64,000 nt of DNA from Tessaracoccus lapidicaptus (GTDB taxonomy: Bacteria; Actinomycetota; Actinomycetes; Propionibacteriales; Propionibacteriaceae). The notes below the pieces were generated by a model, which made no database searches, was not told the DNA's origin, and saw nothing but the letters and a program-made list of their open reading frames with translations. A program made the position numbers and the translations under genes. Every line of letters begins with the position of its first letter. The stretch's first letter is position 1. The stretch lies in NCBI RefSeq assembly GCF_001693815.1, contig NZ_MBQD01000026.1, positions 62,001-126,000 of the forward strand. Reading direction: 5' to 3'. Shown here one piece after another: positions 29,515-37,477 of the stretch.

Positions 29515-29520
29515 ACGCTA
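29515..29520 (-). promoter_or_regulatory. -10 box TAGCGT for leaderless modABC
   Basis: TAGCGT, 7 bases, ATG at 29507. It faces away from the mogA box 32 bp off. I see no molybdate riboswitch here; both transcripts lack room for a leader. Confidence 0.6.
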
Positions 29521-29552
29521 GCACTGCGGCTCCGCCGGGGGCACCCGCACAT

Positions 29553-29558
29553 TAGGCT
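29553..29558 (+). promoter_or_regulatory. -10 box TAGGCT for leaderless mogA
   Basis: TAGGCT, 7 bases, ATG at 29566. Confidence 0.6.
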
Positions 29559-29565
29559 GGCCGAC

Positions 29566-30081
29566 ATGCCGTACCGCGCCACCGTCATCACCTGCTCCGA
29601 CCGGGCCGCCGACAACGTCTATGAGGATCGCTCCGGCCCGGTGCTGCGTGAGGCCCTCGACGGGCTGGGTTTCGATGTCGCGGAGGCCGTGATCGTCCCC
29701 GACGAGGCCGAGGTGATCGCGACCGAGATCCGGCTGGCGGTGGCCGACGGCGCGCGGGTCGTGCTCACCACGGGCGGCACCGGGGTCGGTCCCCGCGACG
29801 TCACCGTCGAGGCGACCCGCCCCCTGCTGACGTACGAGGTCCCAGGTGTCGCGGAGGCCGTCCGCAGCCTCGGCTCGGCCAACACGCCGCTGTCGTGGCT
29901 GTCGCGAGGCCTGGCCGGGGTGATCGAGCAGGACGGGAACCGGGCCTTCGTGTTCAACGCTCCGGGGTCGCGGGGCGGGGCCAGGGACGCGATCGCGGTG
30001 CTCGGCCCCCTGCTGGTGCACATCGTGCAGCAACTCGACGGGGCCGACCACGACCTCAGCCGCCCGGCCAGCCAGGGCTGA
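29566..30081 (+). CDS. mogA: Molybdopterin adenylyltransferase MogA/MoaB family
   Basis: 171 residues. TCSDRAADNVYEDRSGP, LTTGGTGVGPRDVT (the conserved TGGTG loop) and LPG-like NAPGSRGG define the family. It adenylates molybdopterin before metal insertion by MoeA. The single-domain form could also be named MoaB. Divergent from modABC, convergent with moaC across 7 bp. Confidence 0.92.
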   Translation: MPYRATVITCSDRAADNVYEDRSGPVLREALDGLGFDVAEAVIVPDEAEVIATEIRLAVADGARVVLTTGGTGVGPRDVTVEATRPLLTYEVPGVAEAVRSLGSANTPLSWLSRGLAGVIEQDGNRAFVFNAPGSRGGARDAIAVLGPLLVHIVQQLDGADHDLSRPASQG

Positions 30082-30088
30082 GGCGAGG

Positions 30089-30565
30089 TCAGGACTGCGC
30101 CGGGCGCGTCCAGTCCCCCGAGCGGCCGCCGCTCTTCGCGGTGATCCGCGCCGACACGATCTCCGCGGACCGGTCCACGCCCTTGACCATGTCGACGACG
30201 GCGAGCGCCGCGACGGTCACCGCGGTCAGCGCCTCCATCTCGACGCCGGTGCGGTCCGCGGTGCGCACCGTCGCCTCGATGTCGACGCCCTCCTCGACGA
30301 TGGTCAGGTCGACGACGGCGCCGTGGACCCCGATGACGTGGGCCAGCGGCAGCAGGTCCGGCACCTTCTTCGTCGCCGCGATGCCGGCGACGCGGGCGAC
30401 GGCCAGCACATCGCCCTTCGGCACCGTGCCGCCCCGCAGCGCGGCGACGACGTCGGCCGAGCACCGGACCGTCGCGACCGCGGTGGCGGACCTGACGGTG
30501 GGCTGTTTGGCGGTGACGTCGACCATGCGGGCCTGGCCGCGGGCGTCGAGATGCGTGAACTCCAT
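30089..30565 (-). CDS. moaC: Cyclic pyranopterin monophosphate synthase
   Basis: 158 residues. The conserved core has ARMVDVTAK, the KKVPDLLPLAHVI stretch near residue 68 (histidine and substrate loop) and VEMEALTAVTVAALAVVDM near 110. Completes the first molybdenum cofactor step begun by MoaA. ATG at 30565 follows CAGGCT by 6 bases. Confidence 0.95.
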   Translation of the reverse strand: MEFTHLDARGQARMVDVTAKQPTVRSATAVATVRCSADVVAALRGGTVPKGDVLAVARVAGIAATKKVPDLLPLAHVIGVHGAVVDLTIVEEGVDIEATVRTADRTGVEMEALTAVTVAALAVVDMVKGVDRSAEIVSARITAKSGGRSGDWTRPAQS

Positions 30566-30571
30566 GCGCCC

Positions 30572-30577
30572 AGCCTG
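30572..30577 (-). promoter_or_regulatory. -10 box CAGGCT for leaderless moaC
   Basis: CAGGCT then GGGCGC then ATG, identical over 15 bases to the box of the GroEL-apical-like gene at 14261. Confidence 0.45.
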
Positions 30578-30591
30578 TCAGGTTCGCGGGC

Positions 30592-30797
30592 TCTCACCAA
30601 CACACCCCCGGATCCTGGAGGAGGCGGGCATCGTGACCACGCGCAGGCAAGGCCGGGAGAAGCTCCACCACCTCAACCCGGTCCCCATCCAGCAGATCCA
30701 TGAGAGATGGATCGGCAAGTACACCGACCGGGCCGGGATCGCCTCGGCCCTGTTACAGCTCAAACACGTCGTCGAGAGCGACTCCACGAAAGGCTGA
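30592..30797 (+). pseudogene. 3' remnant of an ArsR family regulator
   Basis: The frame encodes the C-terminal half of an ArsR-type regulator that partners SRPBCC proteins: HPRILEEAGIVTTRRQG, then REKLHHLNPVPIQQIHERW. The N-terminal dimer helix and most of the recognition helix are gone, and moaC's promoter abuts directly. A short product could start at GTG 30633 but would lack DNA-binding parts. It ends 2 bp before the next gene, the usual pair layout. Confidence 0.75.
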
Positions 30798-30799
30798 CC

Positions 30800-31282
30800 A
30801 TGAGCAACACCGTCGTCTACAGCATCTACATCAAGGCCTCCGCCCAGCGGATCTGGAAGGCCCTCACCACCCCCGAGGACACCTCCCGCTGGGGCTACGG
30901 CGGCAGCGTCGAGATCGATCCCCGTCCCGGCGGCGACTACCGGAGCCTCAGTACCGAGGAAATGAAGCAGATGGGCATGGGCGACGTGGCCGTCCAGGGC
31001 CGGGTCATCGAGATCGACGAGCCGCGCCGGCTGGTCCTGGACTGGGCGCCGAGCTGGTACCCGGGCGCCGAGGCCACCCGGCTGACCTGGGAACTCACGG
31101 AGTACCCCAGCGGCCTGACCCAGGTGGTCCTCACGCACGACGTCACGAACAACACGCAACTGCTGGCCGAGGTCAGCGGCGGGGCCGATCCGCAGACCGG
31201 CGGCGGCGGATGGCCGTGGGCGCTCTCGGATCTGAAGTCGCTGCTGGAGACCGGGCAGTCGATGGACGAACTCGCGGGCTGA
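30800..31282 (+). CDS. SRPBCC (AHSA1-like) domain protein
   Basis: 160 residues. YSIYIKASAQRIWKALTTPE is the typical start, with the GG-rich PGGDYRSLST loop and the RLTWELTEY strand. This is a helix-grip fold with a hydrophobic pocket and unknown ligand. Such genes usually sit behind an intact ArsR regulator; here that regulator is truncated, so the gene may be constitutive or silent. Confidence 0.85.
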   Translation: MSNTVVYSIYIKASAQRIWKALTTPEDTSRWGYGGSVEIDPRPGGDYRSLSTEEMKQMGMGDVAVQGRVIEIDEPRRLVLDWAPSWYPGAEATRLTWELTEYPSGLTQVVLTHDVTNNTQLLAEVSGGADPQTGGGGWPWALSDLKSLLETGQSMDELAG

Positions 31283-31333
31283 CCGTGTGCGGGCGTGCCG
31301 GGTGTGCCGGGTGTCGAGCCCCGGCGCGCCCGC

Positions 31334-32542
31334 TCAGGCGCGAGTGCGGTGCACCGCGACGACGTCGCCCGGCGACACACCATCGACGTCCTCGGCGACG
31401 ACGGCGAGCCCGTCGGCCAGGTGCAGCGACGCCACCAGGTGTGAACCCGATCCCAGGCGATGCGCCGGCCGCACCGCGCCGTCGACGACGCGCACGGGCG
31501 TGTACTGCCGCCGCCCGGGCGGGCTGCGCCACCCCTCGGCCACCGGCAGGTCCGCTCCAGCCCAGGCCGTGGGAAGGCCCTGGAACGCCGCGATGAGGGG
31601 GCGGAGGAACGCGTACGAACTCACGTAGACGCTGACGGGGTTGCCGGGCAGGGCCAGGAACGCCACGCCACGGCCGTCCGGATCGCGCAGGGTCCCGCAC
31701 GCCTGGGGCTTGCCCGGCTGCATGGCGACCTTGACGAACTCGATGCGGTCCTCGACCACCTGGCGCACGACCTCGAACGCCCCGACGGAGACCCCGCCGG
31801 TCGTGACGACGATGTCCGCGGCCACGGCTTCGTCCATGGCGGCGGCGAAGCGTGCGGGGTCGTCGTCGACCGCGCGGCACAGCACCACCTCGCCACCGAA
31901 CCGCTCCACGAGCCCGGCCACCAGGAGTGAGTTGGAGTCCGGGATCTGGCCGAAGCCCACGGTCCCTCCCGGCGCGACCAGCTCGGAGCCGGTGGCCAGC
32001 ACGGCCACCCGCGGGCGACGACGCAGCGGCACGGACCCGTACCCGATCGATGCGGCGGCCGCGGCCGCCTCGGGCGACCACACGGCGCCCGCGCGGAGGA
32101 CGAGGTCGCCAGCCTGCACGTCCTCCCCCGCGCGACGCACATGGCGCCCGGCGGACGTCGAGTCCCGGACGACGACACTCGACGGGAGCGGTGCCGCGCC
32201 CATCGGTTGGTCCGTCAGCTCGACCGGGACGACGGCGTCGGCGCCGGGAGGCAGCGGGGCGCCCGTCATGATCCGGGCCGCCTCGCCAGGCCCCACCGTC
32301 GGCGTGCCCGTGGCGCCCGCGGGGATGTCACCGACGACCCGCAGCAGGGCGCCGGGCGTGCAGTCGGCGACCCGCACGGCGAAGCCGTCCATGGCCGAGT
32401 TGTCGAACGGTGGCACCGCGAGACGGGCGGGCAGGTCCTGGGCGAGGACCCGGCCCCACCCGCCGCCGATGGGCGTGTCCTCCGCCTGCAGGACCGTGGC
32501 GAGGCCGAGCACGCGGTCCAGATAGTCCTCGACGCTCAGCAT
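31334..32542 (-). CDS. moeA: Molybdopterin molybdenumtransferase
   Basis: 402 residues. PPFDNSAMDGFAV, ARIMTGAPLPPGADAVVPVE, TTGGVSVGAFE and ALPGNPVSVYV are MoeA motifs across its domains. It inserts molybdate into adenylated molybdopterin. ATG at 32542 shares one base with the moaE stop (TGATG); a GTG 18 bp upstream is an alternative. Confidence 0.95.
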   Translation of the reverse strand: MLSVEDYLDRVLGLATVLQAEDTPIGGGWGRVLAQDLPARLAVPPFDNSAMDGFAVRVADCTPGALLRVVGDIPAGATGTPTVGPGEAARIMTGAPLPPGADAVVPVELTDQPMGAAPLPSSVVVRDSTSAGRHVRRAGEDVQAGDLVLRAGAVWSPEAAAAAASIGYGSVPLRRRPRVAVLATGSELVAPGGTVGFGQIPDSNSLLVAGLVERFGGEVVLCRAVDDDPARFAAAMDEAVAADIVVTTGGVSVGAFEVVRQVVEDRIEFVKVAMQPGKPQACGTLRDPDGRGVAFLALPGNPVSVYVSSYAFLRPLIAAFQGLPTAWAGADLPVAEGWRSPPGRRQYTPVRVVDGAVRPAHRLGSGSHLVASLHLADGLAVVAEDVDGVSPGDVVAVHRTRA

Positions 32543-32958
32543 CACGGGCACATCGACCACTCGTGCGTGCCGTCGGCGAGGAACTGCTTCTTCCAGATCG
32601 GCAGGCGCTCCTTGACGAGCTCGACGAGGTCGGATGCGCAGCCGAACGCCTGCGCCCGGTGCGACGCGGCGACGGCGACGAACAGCGCCACTCCCCCGAT
32701 GCCGAGCGTGCCGACGCGGTGCTGGGCAGCGATCGCGTGCACGCCCTCCCGGTCCGCGAACTCGGCGACCAGATCCCGCATGACAGCGTCCGCCGTCGGA
32801 TGGCCGACATACTCGATGCCCGTCACCGCGACGCCGTGGTCGTGGTTGCGCACGATGCCGCCGAACGTGACGACGGCGCCCGCGCGGTCGTCGCTGACGA
32901 ACGCGGTGAGCGCGGCCACGTCGACGTCGTCGGCCGTCACCCCTGCGAGTTGCTTCAC
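32542..32958 (-). CDS. moaE: Molybdopterin synthase catalytic subunit
   Basis: 138 residues. GAVVTFGGIVRNHDHG and the RLPIWKKQFLADGTHEW end carry the lysines that accept sulfur from MoaD. No moaD lies in the window. GTG at 32958 follows TAGGCT by 7 bases. Cotranscribed with moeA. Confidence 0.94.
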   Translation of the reverse strand: MKQLAGVTADDVDVAALTAFVSDDRAGAVVTFGGIVRNHDHGVAVTGIEYVGHPTADAVMRDLVAEFADREGVHAIAAQHRVGTLGIGGVALFVAVAASHRAQAFGCASDLVELVKERLPIWKKQFLADGTHEWSMCP

Positions 32959-32965
32959 ACTGACC

Positions 32966-32971
32966 AGCCTA
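32966..32971 (-). promoter_or_regulatory. -10 box TAGGCT for leaderless moaE-moeA
   Basis: TAGGCT, 7 bases, GTG at 32958; abuts the 19-bp repeat array. Confidence 0.6.
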
Positions 32972-33025
32972 ACTGCGAGTCGTCGTCGTGGATCCGGCTG
33001 TTGTCCAACGCCCTGGAGCGGCGGC

Positions 33026-33296
33026 GCCTGCCCTGGCGCGGGACGCCTGCCTTGGCGCGGGACGCCTGCCTTAGCGCGGGACGCCTGCCTTGGAGCGGCA
33101 CGCCTGCCGTAGCGCGGGGCGCCTGCCTTAGCGCGGGGCGCCTGCGCTAGAGAGCAGGCGCCGCGACGTTAGGCAGGCGCTCACCGGGAGCCTGCGCTCT
33201 AGTACAGGCGGCTGGACGGACGGCAGGCGTCCAGCGTTAGGGCAGGCGCCTCGGGTGAGGGCAGGCGCCTGGCGTTAGGGCAGGCGCCCGCGACCC
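33026..33296. repeat. Mirror-image array of 19-bp units
   Basis: Seven head-to-tail 19-bp units start at 33026, 33045, 33064, 33083, 33102, 33121 and 33140 (type GCCTGCCTTGGCGCGGGAC). After a centre of about 43 bp, five units of the same length run in the opposite sense from 33202 to 33296 (type GGGCAGGCGCCTGGCGTTA). The inverted core GGCAGGCG complements CGCCTGCC, so the two halves can fold onto each other. No coding signal. The array ends 2 bp before the narK2 stop and may mark its transcript end. Confidence 0.85.
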
Positions 33297-33298
33297 CG

Positions 33299-34687
33299 TC
33301 AGCTGGGCTTCGGGGCACCCGGCCGTGCGTAGCGGAACCACGTGATGGCGATGCACCCCACGGCCCAGACCGCTCCGATGGCGTAGAACGTCGTCGGGCT
33401 CATGATGGTGAGGCCCACGCCGAACAGGAACGGCCCGAAGGCGGCGATCGCCGCGGTCCACCCGATCACGCCGCCGGCCTGCCGCTTCTCGAAGATCATC
33501 GGCATCTGCTTGAAGGTGGAGGCGTTGCCGATGCCGGAGAACAGGAAGATCAGCAGCATGCCCCACAGGAACTGGTTGAAGTCGCCCTGCAGCGCGGCGG
33601 CGCTGGAGGTGTCGGGCGTCAGCGCGGGCATGGTGAACAGGATCGAGCCCAGGATGCCGATGCCGGAGATGAGGGTCCAGATGGCGCCGCCCATGCGGTC
33701 GGTCAGGGGCGAGAACAGGACGCGCGCCCCGGCCCCGACCAGGGGGCCGAGGAACACGAACTTGACCGGGTCGGGCAGCGAGTAGCCCTCGACGAGGATG
33801 GTGGCCGTGGTGCCCGAGCCCTCGACGATGTCGGTGTTGCCCGCGCCGTAGAGGTTGAGCATGAGCAGGCCGAACTGGGCAGCCAGGCCCGAGAACGTGC
33901 CGAAGGTCATGATGTAGAGGATCGTCATCCACCAGGTGTCCTGGTTGCCGAAGATGTCGAACTGCTGCTTGATGTTGGCCTTGATCGGCACCGACCGCAG
34001 GACGATGTACGCCCAGATCGCGCCCGCGATGATGAACGGCAGGTAGACCAGCGCCGAGTTCTGGTACCAGACGACGACCGGCTCCTTGCCCGCGAGGGTC
34101 ATCTGCTGCGAGCCCAGGAAACCGAACATGCCGAACGTGATGAGCCAGGGCGTCAGGAGCTGCACCAGCGAGACGCCGAAGTTGCCGATGCCGGCCTGGA
34201 GCCCGAGGGCGGTGCCCTGCAGGCGCTTCGGGAAGAAGTACGAGGTGGAGGCCATGAAGCCGGAGAAGGCGCCGCCGCCGATGCCGGACAGGAACGCCAG
34301 CCCCATGAGGCGCCAGTACGGCACGTCCGGGTTGGTCACCTCGACGCCCCAGCCGAGGACCGGCAGGACGAGCAGCAGTGTGGTCAGGGTGACCATCTTG
34401 CGGGTGCCGATCTTGGGCGGCAGCACCATCCACACCAGGCGCAGCAGGCCGCCGGAGAGGCCGGGCATGGCCGCCATCCAGTAGAGCTGCTCCTTCGTGA
34501 AGTCGAAGCCGAGCGCGTTGAGCTTGGGCACGATGGCGCTGGGGAGGAACCACGCCACGAAGCACAGCGTCAGCGTGAACGTGGTGACGGCAAGGGTGTT
34601 CCAGGCGAGCTTGCTGTCCCACTTCTGGGGATCCTCCGGATCCCAGGACTGGAGCCAGTCGCCCTTCGTCTCGAGCTTGGTGCTCAT
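33299..34687 (-). CDS. narK: Nitrate/nitrite transporter, NarK family (second)
   Basis: 462 residues, 12 membrane spans. LQAGIGNFGVSLVQ and FSGIGNASTFKQMP are the two Gly-rich NarK signatures; an Arg sits in TM2 (LRLVWMVLPPK) where substrate is bound. It imports nitrate and/or exports nitrite. ATG overlaps the stop of the first narK by 4 bases. The N-terminal WDPEDPQKWDSKLAWNT is typical of the NarK2-like antiporter subgroup. Confidence 0.92.
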   Translation of the reverse strand: MSTKLETKGDWLQSWDPEDPQKWDSKLAWNTLAVTTFTLTLCFVAWFLPSAIVPKLNALGFDFTKEQLYWMAAMPGLSGGLLRLVWMVLPPKIGTRKMVTLTTLLLVLPVLGWGVEVTNPDVPYWRLMGLAFLSGIGGGAFSGFMASTSYFFPKRLQGTALGLQAGIGNFGVSLVQLLTPWLITFGMFGFLGSQQMTLAGKEPVVVWYQNSALVYLPFIIAGAIWAYIVLRSVPIKANIKQQFDIFGNQDTWWMTILYIMTFGTFSGLAAQFGLLMLNLYGAGNTDIVEGSGTTATILVEGYSLPDPVKFVFLGPLVGAGARVLFSPLTDRMGGAIWTLISGIGILGSILFTMPALTPDTSSAAALQGDFNQFLWGMLLIFLFSGIGNASTFKQMPMIFEKRQAGGVIGWTAAIAAFGPFLFGVGLTIMSPTTFYAIGAVWAVGCIAITWFRYARPGAPKPS

Positions 34688-36027
34688 GACTTGGCCTCCT
34701 CAAGGGGAAGTTCGATGGTGCCGGCGAGTTCGGGGGACTTGTCGTGCAGCATCTTGACGATGGTGAGGTGCATCCACGCCGCGCAGATGACGGTCAGGAC
34801 GAAGATGACGAAGAAGGTGCTGGTCGGGAACCCGGACCACGCCTTCGTGTACGCGAACAGGGGCGGCAGGATGAACCCGCCCAGGCCGCCGAGCGTTCCG
34901 ACGAGGCCGCCGACCGAACCGACGTTGTCGGGGAAGTACTCCGGGATGTGCTTGAACACCGCAGCCTTGCCCAGACCCATCGCACAGCCCAGCAGGAACA
35001 CGAGCAGCGCGAAGAACCACACGTTGAGGCTGTAGGCGAGATGCTCGGTCTGGGTCCCGTCGGCGTGGTCGATGACGATATGCCCGTTGGGCATCATGAG
35101 GACACCGGAGGTCAGGAGCATGAGTCCGAAGGTCCAGTACATGACGCGCCGCGCCCCGTAGCGGTCCGACAGCCACCCCCCGACGGGCCGCAGCAGCGAC
35201 GCCGGGAAGATGAATGTGGCCGTCAAAAGGCCGGCGGTGGTCAGCGACACGTCGAAGTTGTCGACGTAGTACTTCGGCAACCAGGCCGACAGCGCCACGT
35301 AGGCGCCGAACACCGCGACGTAGTAGAGGCTGAACCGCCACACGCGCATGTGCTTGAGCGGCAGCAACATCTCTCGGAGGGGCTTCCCGCGCCCAGGCGC
35401 GCGGTCGACGTGCGGCACCACGAGCCACGTGATGACGCCGACGACAAGCAGCAGCACCGCGTAGATCACGGGCACCAGTCGCCAGCCGCCCTCGATGCCG
35501 AACGCATAGGTGACCCCGGCGGTGCCGGCGATGAGCGGCGGCCCGATGAACTTGGTCACCGACGCCCCGACGTTGCCGGCGCCGAACACGCCCAGCGCCA
35601 GGCCCTGCCGCTCGCGGGAGTACCAGGCGGCGTTCCAGGTGGTGCCCACCGAGAACAGGTTCCCGGCGAAGCCGACGAGGAACGCAAGCGCGAGCAGCAG
35701 CGGGTAGCTGTCGGCCTTCGACACCAGGAACGCCGGGATCGCGGTGGCGAACAAGAGGAACAGCGTGACGCGCCGCCCGCCGATGCGGTCGGCGATGATG
35801 CCGGCGGGCAGCCGCCACATGGAGCCGTTGAGGACGGCGACCGCGGAGATCCACGACAGCTCAACGTCGGTGAGGCCCAGTTCCTTCTGGATGGGCACTC
35901 CGAGGATGCCGAACATCAGCCACACCGCGAACATCACGGTGAAGGCGATGGTCGACATCGTCAGGACCCGGCCGGCGCCCTTGCCCGTCTCGTGGATGGG
36001 GGGCACCTCGATCAGGTGCTTGCTCAC
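34684..36027 (-). CDS. narK: Nitrate/nitrite transporter, NarK family (first)
   Basis: 447 residues, about 12 spans. GVPIQKELGLTDVELSW, NGSMWRLPAGIIADRIGGR and GVFGAGNVGASVTKF are NarK1/NasA-type motifs, while the second half has GLVGTLGGLGGFILP. Likely a nitrate/proton symporter partner to the downstream NarK. GTG at 36027 is chosen because GAGGAG lies 4 bases upstream; ATG at 36039 would place that site inside the gene. It follows narI after 76 bp. Confidence 0.92.
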   Translation of the reverse strand: MSKHLIEVPPIHETGKGAGRVLTMSTIAFTVMFAVWLMFGILGVPIQKELGLTDVELSWISAVAVLNGSMWRLPAGIIADRIGGRRVTLFLLFATAIPAFLVSKADSYPLLLALAFLVGFAGNLFSVGTTWNAAWYSRERQGLALGVFGAGNVGASVTKFIGPPLIAGTAGVTYAFGIEGGWRLVPVIYAVLLLVVGVITWLVVPHVDRAPGRGKPLREMLLPLKHMRVWRFSLYYVAVFGAYVALSAWLPKYYVDNFDVSLTTAGLLTATFIFPASLLRPVGGWLSDRYGARRVMYWTFGLMLLTSGVLMMPNGHIVIDHADGTQTEHLAYSLNVWFFALLVFLLGCAMGLGKAAVFKHIPEYFPDNVGSVGGLVGTLGGLGGFILPPLFAYTKAWSGFPTSTFFVIFVLTVICAAWMHLTIVKMLHDKSPELAGTIELPLEEAKS

Positions 36028-36103
36028 TGGTCTCCTCATGGTCGTCGGGGCAGGGTTCCTCCCGTCGGCGCGGCTGGGCCGGGCCGACGGCGGGGTCAAT
36101 GGG

Positions 36104-36865
36104 TCAGCGGCGGGAGCGCTGGTTGTCGGGAGTCCCGACCGGATCCCATCCGCGGCCCTTAACGGTCGCCGACCGCCGCGCGCCCTGAGCATCGCGGGAC
36201 CGGTAGACGATGTAGGGCCGGAACAGGTAGTGGAACGGGGCCGAGAACGCGTGCACGAGTCGGGTGAACGGGATGATCGCGAACAGCAGCATGCCGACGA
36301 CCACGTGGGCCTTGAACTGCCAGGTCGCTGCGCCCATCGCCTCGACATCGGGCTGGAACACGAACAGGGAACGGAACCATACCGAGACTGTCTCGCGGTA
36401 GTTGTGTTCCTCTCCCGTGGGCGTCGTGTCGCCGGTCAGCGTGGCCACCATGCCGAGGCCGATGACCGTGGCCAGCACCAGGTACATGATCTTGTCGTTC
36501 CACGTCGTGGCCTTGAACACCGCCGACGTGGAGCGGCGCCGCCAGATGAGCATCGCGAGGCCGACGATGAGCGCCAGCCCCGCCAGCCCGCCGCCGTACA
36601 GCGCGCCGGCGTGGTACGTGTGCTGGTCGATGCCGATCCAGTCCGTGAACGCCTTGGGGATCAACAGTCCGACCAGGTGTCCCATGAGGACGGCGATGAG
36701 CGCGAAGTGGAAGATCGGCGAGCCGATCTTCAGCAGCTTCGATTCGTACAGCTGCGACGAGCGCGTCGTCCAGCCGAACTGGTCGAAGCGGTAGCGCCAG
36801 ATGAGCCCGCCCACGAGCACCAGCACCACCACGTAGGGAAGGATCCCCCACAGCAGAACGTCCAT
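36104..36865 (-). CDS. narI: Respiratory nitrate reductase gamma subunit (cytochrome b)
   Basis: 253 residues with five membrane spans. Histidines in spans 2 (FHFALIAVLMGHLVG) and 5 (FKAHVVVGM and TRLVHAFSAP) fit the ligands of the two b hemes. It takes electrons from menaquinol to NarH. The C-terminus is basic and cytosolic. The TAA of narJ is 3 bp upstream. Confidence 0.96.
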   Translation of the reverse strand: MDVLLWGILPYVVVLVLVGGLIWRYRFDQFGWTTRSSQLYESKLLKIGSPIFHFALIAVLMGHLVGLLIPKAFTDWIGIDQHTYHAGALYGGGLAGLALIVGLAMLIWRRRSTSAVFKATTWNDKIMYLVLATVIGLGMVATLTGDTTPTGEEHNYRETVSVWFRSLFVFQPDVEAMGAATWQFKAHVVVGMLLFAIIPFTRLVHAFSAPFHYLFRPYIVYRSRDAQGARRSATVKGRGWDPVGTPDNQRSRR

Positions 36866-36868
36866 CGC

Positions 36869-37477
36869 TTAGCTCCCTTGCAGTTGCGGGTAGGGCAGGA
36901 GGGTGGGCTCGAGCCCGACGGCCTCCGTGGGCGGTCCGCCCAGCAGGTCGCGGACCTCCGAGCGGGTGCGCGGAGACGGGCCCCCGAGGGCGGAGCACAC
37001 CGCCGCGACGACGCCGGCCTGTGGCAGCTTGTCCTCCGCGAGGCCGATGCGCAGCAACTCGAGGCTGGCCCGATAGGTGGTCAGCAGCGCCCGGCCGAGC
37101 TCCGGGTGCCCGACGGCGGCGAACTCCAGCACCATCGGCAGAAAGTCGGGCAACTCCCCGTCGAGGTCGACGACCAGGCCGGAGTCCCGGTAGGTCTGCT
37201 TGATGGCGGCCAGCACCTCGCCGCGCCGGCGGGTGTCGCCGTCGGTCCAATAGGTCAGATGCAGCGCGTGCCGCCGGGACAGGTCGAACTCCTGGACGTG
37301 CCAGCCCTGCAGCTCCATGAGCGGCCGGCTCCGCAGGTGGGCGAACGTCGGCGCGAAGTCCTGGGCCGCGCCGGCCTCCGCGACCGCCTCCTCGATGAGA
37401 GGGAGACGGTCCAGCAGCTCCTGCTCGGGGTAGCTGAGCAGCAGCGCCGCCGCCTGGAACACGACCGCCGACATCAT
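36869..37477 (-). CDS. narJ: Nitrate reductase assembly chaperone
   Basis: 202 residues of the all-helical TorD/NarJ type, with LLSYPEQELLDRLPL near the start and LDGELPDFLPMVLEF carrying the family's DxLPDxLP-like motif. It guides cofactor loading of NarG. ATG overlaps narH by 4 bases. Confidence 0.94.
   Translation of the reverse strand: MMSAVVFQAAALLLSYPEQELLDRLPLIEEAVAEAGAAQDFAPTFAHLRSRPLMELQGWHVQEFDLSRRHALHLTYWTDGDTRRRGEVLAAIKQTYRDSGLVVDLDGELPDFLPMVLEFAAVGHPELGRALLTTYRASLELLRIGLAEDKLPQAGVVAAVCSALGGPSPRTRSEVRDLLGGPPTEAVGLEPTLLPYPQLQGS

Noticed and set aside
29508-29565. Molybdenum cofactor riboswitch between modA and mogA
   Set aside because: The gap is 58 bp and both genes have -10 boxes 7 bases from their starts, leaving no leader RNA.
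33026-33158. 19-bp direct repeats as a CRISPR array or replication iterons
   Set aside because: No spacers for CRISPR, and no replication initiator or AT-rich segment nearby for an origin.
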